This document shows positions 5,603 through 10,178 of a DNA stretch of 10,178 nt, piece by piece (positions within the stretch are counted from its first letter, which is position 1; every line of letters begins with the position of its first letter). The notes below the pieces were generated by a model. The model worked only from the letters and a program-made list of their open reading frames with translations, searched no databases and was not told where the DNA came from. This DNA comes from Gammaproteobacteria bacterium. GTDB lineage: Bacteria; Pseudomonadota; Gammaproteobacteria; Steroidobacterales; Woeseiaceae. Both the position numbers and the translations under genes were made by a program. The stretch lies in assembly GCA_029881015.1 (NCBI GenBank), contig JAOUNK010000093.1, forward strand, positions 1-10,178. Direction: 5' to 3'.

Positions 5603-7789
5603 ATGATCTACTCGGGAAAGGCGATAACCGTCGAGGCAACTGATGGCGGTATCGCGGAGCTCTGCTTCGACCTGCAGGATGACTCCGTCAACAAGTTCAA
5701 CGCGCTGACGATCAACGAACTCAAGGAAGCGACAGCGGCTATCGCGGCCGACAACGCCCTCAAGGGCGTGATGGTCACAAGTGGCAAACCCGTTTTCATT
5801 GTGGGCGCGGATATCACCGAGTTCGGCGCGCTGATTGGCCGCAGCGAAGACGAAATTGCCGACGCGATTCTCAGGATCAACGTCGATGTCTTCAATGCCT
5901 TCGAGGACTTGCCAGTACCGACGGTAGCCGCCATCAACGGTATCGCCCTGGGCGGCGGGTTCGAGATGGGGCTTGCCTGCGATTACCGCGTCATGTCGGA
6001 GTCGGCCCGGGTCGGACTGCCGGAAACCAAGCTGGGCATCATTCCCGGATACGGTGGAACCACGCGCTTGCCGCGCCTTATCGGCGCCGACAACGCGATC
6101 GAATGGATTGCCTCGGCTAAGGAGCAAAAGCCGGACCAGGCACTCAAGTTTGGCGCCGTCGACGCCGTCGTCTCACCCGGGTTGTTGCGCAAGGCCGCCG
6201 CGTCGCTGCTGCAACAGTGCATGGACGGCAAGCTCGACTACAAGGCAAGGCGACGGGAAAAACAGGAGCCGCTGAAGCTCAATGAGATCGAGGCGACGAT
6301 GGCGTTCGAGACGTCCAAGGCGTTCGTTGCAAGCCAGGCCGGACCGCACTACCCGGCACCGTTGACCGCTATCAAGGTCATGCAAAAAGCGGCCGGTATG
6401 GGGCGGGACGATGCGCTGCGAGAAGAAGCCAGGGGTATCGCCAAGATGGCCGGCACGCTCGTGGCGAAGAACCTGGTCGGCCTGTTTGTGGGTGACCAGA
6501 TGCTGGCCCGGAGCGGCAAGCAACTTGCGCAGAAAGCCGGGAAGGTGGAACGCGCCGCCGTACTCGGCGCAGGCATCATGGGCGGCGGCATCGCATACCA
6601 GTCCGCGCTGACGGGCACGCCCATCATCATGAAGGATATCGCACAGGCTGGCATCGATCTTGGCCTCGCTGAAGCCAGCAAGTTACTGTCCAAGCAGGTT
6701 GAGCGTGGCAGGATGTCTGTTGCGGAGATGGCTGGTGTCCTCAACAGGATCCAGCCGTCCCTGAGTTACGACGGCTTCGACACTGTCGATATCGTGGTCG
6801 AGGCGGTCGTGGAAAATCCGAAATTGAAACACGCAGTCCTCGCCGAGACCGAAACGCAGATCCGCGACGACGCGGTGCTTGCGTCGAATACCTCGACGAT
6901 TTCGATCACACATCTCGCGGAGCCACTGCAGCGCCCCGAGAACTTCTGCGGCATGCATTTCTTCAACCCTGTGCACAGGATGCCGCTGGTGGAAGTCATT
7001 CGCGGGGAAAAAACGGGAGACGATGCCATCGCGAAGACCGTCGCGTACGCACTCGCCATGGGCAAGAAACCCGTCGTCGTCAATGACTGTCCGGGATTCC
7101 TCGTCAATCGCATCCTGTCGCCTTACCTCGGCGCCTTCATCGGCCTCGTAAGGCGTGGCGTCGAGTTCACCGCGATCGACAGGGCGATGGAGCGATTCGG
7201 CTGGCCGATGGGGCCCGCGTACCTGTGCGACGTTGTCGGTATCGACACCGGCGTCCACGCGGGTGCGGTCATGGCGGAAGGCTTCCCCGACCGTATGCAG
7301 TATGCGTTCAAGTCCTGCCAGGAGGTGATGTACGAGAACGGTCGCTTCGGCCAGAAGAACGGCCGCGGTTACTACGCGTACGAAACGGACAAGAAGGGGC
7401 GCCCGATGAAAGTGATCGATGAAGACGTCGCGGCACTTCTCGCGCCGGTCATCGAAGGCAATGAGACGCTCAGCGATGAGGATATCGTTGACTACATGAT
7501 GATCGCCATGTGCCTCGAGTCCGTGCGTTGCCTCGAAGACGGCATTGCCGCCTCTGCCACCGACGTCGACCTCGCCCTGATCTACGGCGTCGGCTTCCCG
7601 CCTTTCCGGGGTGGCGCGCTGCATTACATAGACGATGTGGGCGTCGACAAGTTCGTGGCCCGGGCCGACGAGCTTGCGGCGTCAGCAGGGCCGCAAGGCG
7701 CCATGTACCAAGCTACCGAGAAACTGCGCGAAATGGCTGCCGGCGGAGACACCTTCTTCGCCGCGGCAGCGAGCGGGAGAACACAATGA
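5603..7789 (+). CDS. fadB: FadB, fatty oxidation complex alpha subunit
   Basis: Multifunctional enzyme of aerobic beta-oxidation. It has enoyl-CoA hydratase/isomerase activity in the N-terminal crotonase domain and NAD-dependent 3-hydroxyacyl-CoA dehydrogenase activity in the C-terminal part. At 728 residues it is close to the usual 715-730. In the crotonase domain (about 1-190), oxyanion-hole sequences FIVGADITEF and NGIALGGGFEM are present, with catalytic Glu121 and Glu141 (E119/E139 in E. coli-type numbering). The Rossmann fold begins at 319 with GAGIMGGG (322-329). Catalytic His452 lies in GMHFFNPVH, and NDCPGFLVNR (494-503) and the GFPPFRGG repeat region (664-671) are intact. The start MIYSGKAITV matches Pseudomonas-type FadB, so this is FadB rather than anaerobic FadJ. 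The last eight residues (AAASGRTQ) extend past the usual FF ending and overlap the fadA start. FadB and FadA are expected to assemble as an alpha2-beta2 complex. Confidence 0.97.
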   Translation: MIYSGKAITVEATDGGIAELCFDLQDDSVNKFNALTINELKEATAAIAADNALKGVMVTSGKPVFIVGADITEFGALIGRSEDEIADAILRINVDVFNAFEDLPVPTVAAINGIALGGGFEMGLACDYRVMSESARVGLPETKLGIIPGYGGTTRLPRLIGADNAIEWIASAKEQKPDQALKFGAVDAVVSPGLLRKAAASLLQQCMDGKLDYKARRREKQEPLKLNEIEATMAFETSKAFVASQAGPHYPAPLTAIKVMQKAAGMGRDDALREEARGIAKMAGTLVAKNLVGLFVGDQMLARSGKQLAQKAGKVERAAVLGAGIMGGGIAYQSALTGTPIIMKDIAQAGIDLGLAEASKLLSKQVERGRMSVAEMAGVLNRIQPSLSYDGFDTVDIVVEAVVENPKLKHAVLAETETQIRDDAVLASNTSTISITHLAEPLQRPENFCGMHFFNPVHRMPLVEVIRGEKTGDDAIAKTVAYALAMGKKPVVVNDCPGFLVNRILSPYLGAFIGLVRRGVEFTAIDRAMERFGWPMGPAYLCDVVGIDTGVHAGAVMAEGFPDRMQYAFKSCQEVMYENGRFGQKNGRGYYAYETDKKGRPMKVIDEDVAALLAPVIEGNETLSDEDIVDYMMIAMCLESVRCLEDGIAASATDVDLALIYGVGFPPFRGGALHYIDDVGVDKFVARADELAASAGPQGAMYQATEKLREMAAGGDTFFAAAASGRTQ

Positions 7790-8961
7790 GCCTTAATCCT
7801 AGAGATGCCGTAATCGTCGATTTTGCGCGCACGCCTATGGGGCGTTCGAAGAACGGCTGTTTCCGCCACACGCGTGCCGACGACATGTCGGCGGCGCTCG
7901 TCGACGGCCTGTTCGCGCGTAACCCGAAACTCGACCCTGCCGAAGTGGAAGACCTGTTGTGGGGCTGCGTAAACCAGACCCTGGAGCAAGGCATGAACGT
8001 CGCGAGGATGGTGGCCGTGCTGTCGGTCCTTCCCAACGAGGTGGCCGGGCAGACGATCAATCGGCTTTGCGGTTCATCGATGTCGGCATTGCACACCGCT
8101 GCCCAGGCGATCATGACCGGCCATGGCGACATGTTCGTGGTCGGCGGCGTCGAGCACATGGGTCACGTCGGCATGATGCATGGCGTGGACATCAATCCCG
8201 CCTTGTCCAGGCACGCGGCCAAGGCCGCTGGTTCCATGGGCTTGACCGCGGAGTTGCTCGGCAAGATGCACGGCATAACACGGGAGGCGCAGGACGCGTT
8301 CTCCGCGCGCTCTCACCAGCGCGCCCACGCAGCCACGGTTGAAGGTCGATTCGGCGAAGAGATCATTCCCATCGAGGGCCATGATGCCGAGGGCTTCCTG
8401 GTGCTGGTGGAACAGGACGAGACGATACGGCCGGACACGACGGTCGAGAGTCTCGCGCGGCTGAAGCCGGTTTTCGATCCGAAGAACGGAACAGTGACCG
8501 CGGGCAGTTCCTCGCAAATAACCGACGGCGCGTCGTGCATGATTGTCATGGCGGCTGAACGCGCGAAGGCGCTGGGCGTGGAGCCACTGGCACGCATTCG
8601 CGCGATGGCTGTCGCCGGCGTCGATCCGTCCATCATGGGCTATGGGCCGGTCCCGTCGACGCACAAGGCACTGAAGCGTGCCGGGTTGAGCATGGCCGAT
8701 ATCGATCACGTGGAGCTGAACGAGGCTTTCGCGGCGCAGGCACTACCCGTGCTAAAGGATCTCGGTCTGCTGGAGAGCATGGACGAGAAGGTCAACCTGA
8801 ATGGCGGCGCCATCGCCCTTGGGCATCCCTTCGGCTGCTCTGGTGCGCGCATTACGGGCACCTTGCTGAACGTCATGCGACAGAACGAAGGCACGTTGGG
8901 CGTTGCCACCATGTGCATCGGGCTCGGCCAGGGCATTACGACGGTGATCGAGCGACTGTAG
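7786..8961 (+). CDS. fadA: FadA, 3-ketoacyl-CoA thiolase, beta subunit
   Basis: Catalyses the last beta-oxidation step, thiolytic release of acetyl-CoA, in complex with FadB. It has 391 residues, near the E. coli FadA length of 387. Active-site nucleophile Cys95 sits in NRLCGSSMSA. The second-domain motifs are NEAFA (312-316), His347 in GGAIALGHPFGCSGAR, and the acid/base Cys377 in MCIGLGQG. The reading frame is open upstream to 7510, but that part is the shifted fadB frame. The ATG at 7786 is chosen because the conserved thiolase N-terminus (DAVIVDFARTPMGRSK) follows it and GGGAG lies six bases before. It overlaps the fadB stop in an ATGA, so the two genes are probably translationally coupled, which suits a stoichiometric complex. 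It is the last gene of the operon, and convergent htpX begins its 3' end 42 bases later. Confidence 0.97.
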   Translation: MSLNPRDAVIVDFARTPMGRSKNGCFRHTRADDMSAALVDGLFARNPKLDPAEVEDLLWGCVNQTLEQGMNVARMVAVLSVLPNEVAGQTINRLCGSSMSALHTAAQAIMTGHGDMFVVGGVEHMGHVGMMHGVDINPALSRHAAKAAGSMGLTAELLGKMHGITREAQDAFSARSHQRAHAATVEGRFGEEIIPIEGHDAEGFLVLVEQDETIRPDTTVESLARLKPVFDPKNGTVTAGSSSQITDGASCMIVMAAERAKALGVEPLARIRAMAVAGVDPSIMGYGPVPSTHKALKRAGLSMADIDHVELNEAFAAQALPVLKDLGLLESMDEKVNLNGGAIALGHPFGCSGARITGTLLNVMRQNEGTLGVATMCIGLGQGITTVIERL

Positions 8962-9003
8962 GCACGGCCGCTCCCCACCATCGGACTGCAACACGCGGTA
9001 TTG
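8962..9003. other. Short convergent gap between fadA and htpX
   Basis: The stops of fadA (plus) and htpX (minus) are only 42 bases apart. I see no GC stem followed by a T-run on either strand, so termination is either Rho-dependent or occurs inside the opposing gene. Confidence 0.6.
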
Positions 9004-9885
9004 CTAAAGCTTCTGCAGCGCCGCGATCCGCTCGGCGATGGGCGGGTGGCTCATAAACAACGCCTTTATGCCGCCGCCGCGCCGACCTGAAATACCGAAG
9101 GCTTCCAGCGACTCGGGCAGTTGTGCCGGTGTGCCGCGGTCCAGGCGAGCGAGCGCATTGATCATGGCTTGCTTGCCATTGAGCTGCGCCGAGCCGGCAT
9201 CGGCGCGGAATTCCCGGTAGCGGGACACCCACATGACAATGATGCTGGCGAGTATCCCGAACAGCACCTGGGCGGCCATGACAGAAACGAAGTAGCCGAT
9301 TCCGTAGCCGCGCTCGTTCCTCAGGACGACCCGATCGACGATGTGGCCGACGACGCGCGACAGGAAAATGACAAATGTGTTGAGTACGCCCTGCACCAGC
9401 GTCAGGGTGACCATGTCGCCATTCGCGACGTGCGCGATTTCATGGGCGAGCACCGCTTCGACTTCGTCCTGTTTCATGCCTCGCAGCAGCCCGGTGCTGA
9501 CCGCAACGAGTGCGCTGTTGCGTCGAGCGCCCGTCGCGAAGGCGTTCATGTCCTCTGCGTCGTAAATAGCGACCTCCGGCGTATCGATGCCGGCGGCGTT
9601 GGCAAGCCGCTGGACGGTCGCCACCAGCCACGCTTCGGTGTTGTTGGCGGGTTGCGTAATGACCTTTGCGCCCGTGGAGCGCTTCGCCATCCATTTGGAC
9701 ATGGCCAGCGAGATAAACGAACCGCCGAACCCGAACACGACCGACATGATCAGCAAGGCTTCGTAATTCAGGCCCGAGCCGGACTCCGCCAGCATCTGGT
9801 CCACACCAAGAAGGCGCAAGACGATGCCAAGCACGAACACGACAGCCAGGTTGGTGGCAATGAACAAAGCAACACGAGTAAACAT
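9004..9885 (-). CDS. htpX: HtpX, membrane zinc metalloprotease
   Basis: Inner-membrane M48-family protease that degrades misfolded or damaged membrane proteins together with FtsH-type quality control. It has 293 residues, the same as E. coli HtpX. Predicted membrane segments are at about 5-26, 42-61, 159-180 and 196-219. The zinc site is HEIAH (His148, Glu149, His152), with the third ligand Glu225 in SRYREFRADAGSA. The cytoplasmic stretch KRSTGAKVITQP and the DMNAFATG motif (112-119) are family hallmarks. The ATG at 9885 has AGGAG (9895-9891) five bases upstream. The gene is convergent with fadA and transcribed on its own or from beyond the right edge. In E. coli htpX responds to envelope stress via CpxR. 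I see no convincing CpxR or sigma-32 site here: a CTTGAA at about 9972-9967 has no matching -10 at proper distance. No anomalies. Confidence 0.97.
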   Translation of the reverse strand: MFTRVALFIATNLAVVFVLGIVLRLLGVDQMLAESGSGLNYEALLIMSVVFGFGGSFISLAMSKWMAKRSTGAKVITQPANNTEAWLVATVQRLANAAGIDTPEVAIYDAEDMNAFATGARRNSALVAVSTGLLRGMKQDEVEAVLAHEIAHVANGDMVTLTLVQGVLNTFVIFLSRVVGHIVDRVVLRNERGYGIGYFVSVMAAQVLFGILASIIVMWVSRYREFRADAGSAQLNGKQAMINALARLDRGTPAQLPESLEAFGISGRRGGGIKALFMSHPPIAERIAALQKL

Positions 9886-9972
9886 TCTGTCTCCTAACCT
9901 GTTTGAGGTCGAATGCGCGTAAACGCCGTTATGGAGGCTCCGATCTTGTACTGGCTGCGGTGAAATTCAAGC

Positions 9973-10006
9973 CCCGCCTGAAACACTTTGTTTCGGGTAA
10001 GGCGGG
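9973..10006. other. Long interrupted hairpin upstream of htpX
   Basis: The arms CCCGCCT (9973-9979) and AGGCGGG (10000-10006) pair, and inside them GAAAC (9980-9984) pairs with GTTTC (9990-9994) around a 5-base loop. That gives 12 base pairs with a one-sided 5-base bulge (9995-9999). Neither strand has a proper T-run after the stem, so it is not a textbook intrinsic terminator. It could be a weak terminator for a minus-strand gene ending at 10102, a 5' leader structure of htpX, or a REP-like extragenic repeat. Confidence 0.55.
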
Positions 10007-10101
10007 AGGTCAGGCAGACTGCGCTTTGTGGGCCATGTTGCCGGCGCCGCTATTGTAAGGTCTTTAAATGCGGACGAATTAATGGGAGGCACAGACTTTC
10101 G

Positions 10102-10178
10102 CTACAGGTCTTTGCTCTCTGACTCTCGCCAGTCAGGAATCTCGACCGCAGTGGTCTCCCCGGACAATTTGTCCCAGA
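10102..10178 (-). CDS. Possible 3' end of an unidentified minus-strand gene
   Basis: The minus-strand frame entering at the right edge is open for 24 codons and stops at TAG (10104-10102). The visible tail, WDKLSGETTAVEIPDWRES followed by ESKDL, is hydrophilic and acidic, with about 70% G/C at third positions, and looks like a natural protein C-terminus. It is too short to assign to a family. If real, this gene is co-directional with htpX, about 216 bases upstream of it, with the hairpin at 9973-10006 between them. A competing plus-strand frame (ATG at 10082, 32 open codons to the edge) has similar third-base composition but no good ribosome site and a less natural sequence. The flanking sequence is needed to decide. 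Confidence 0.4.
   Translation of the reverse strand, partial: WDKLSGETTAVEIPDWRESESKDL

Noticed and set aside
6683..7624. Long minus-strand open frame (313 codons) opposite fadB
   Set aside because: It overlaps the conserved dehydrogenase half of FadB, is Asp/His/Arg-rich with no recognisable domain, and is a codon-bias shadow.
7510..7785. 92-codon N-terminal extension of the fadA frame
   Set aside because: It lies within the fadB coding region in another frame, is Arg-rich and unlike any thiolase. The ATG at 7786 with its ribosome site fits the family start.
9967..9972. CTTGAA as a sigma-32 -35 box for htpX
   Set aside because: The only CCTCCAT-like -10 is about 27 bases away instead of about 13-15.
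10119..10136. CTGACT/AGTCAG inverted repeat
   Set aside because: A six-base stem with a six-base loop and no supporting context. It probably lies within coding sequence.

Overview
The window is dense, GC-rich (roughly 60% or more by eye) bacterial DNA with a Gammaproteobacterial gene set. It carries a FabR-type TetR regulator, a fadE-like/fadB/fadA beta-oxidation operon whose FadB reads very close to Pseudomonas-type FadB, and an HtpX of the same length as E. coli HtpX. A lipoprotein with two planctomycete-type cytochrome (PSCyt1-like) domains and an exported KatG suggest an environmental, perhaps marine, gammaproteobacterium. The genus cannot be named from this stretch.

Layout. Positions 1-1421 (minus) hold the first 473 codons of a catalase-peroxidase KatG with a Sec signal peptide; its 3' end lies beyond the left edge. 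A 205-bp gap upstream of katG carries a candidate promoter and a 17-bp inverted repeat. Positions 1627-2880 (minus) encode a lipoprotein with two CX4CH/MPP cytochrome-like domains around an Ig-like domain. Positions 3010-3630 (minus) encode a FabR-like TetR repressor. The divergent intergenic region 3631-3766 contains a perfect 7-2-7 palindrome (3709-3724), inside a 12-bp tandem repeat, which is the obvious operator candidate. On the plus strand follow the acyl-CoA dehydrogenase (3767-5569), fadB (5603-7789) and fadA (7786-8961, overlapping fadB by ATGA). Convergent to these, on the minus strand, is htpX (9004-9885). The right end (9886-10178) holds a strong hairpin and what may be the tail of another minus-strand gene.

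How the genes work together. The three plus-strand enzymes cover one full turn of fatty-acyl-CoA beta-oxidation: acyl-CoA dehydrogenation, then hydration and 3-hydroxyacyl-CoA oxidation by FadB, then thiolysis by FadA, with FadB and FadA expected to form the alpha2-beta2 complex. The divergent FabR-like regulator probably controls them through the palindrome. FabR is best known for unsaturated fatty-acid synthesis, so control of a degradative operon is the most interesting regulatory point here. KatG (peroxide removal, probably periplasmic) and HtpX (membrane protein quality control) are stress functions with no evident mechanistic link to the operon, except that acyl-CoA dehydrogenases can generate peroxide in some settings. 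I found no mobile element, CRISPR array, tRNA or rRNA, and no clearly novel multi-gene system. The window looks like ordinary chromosomal core and near-core sequence with a few unusual details.
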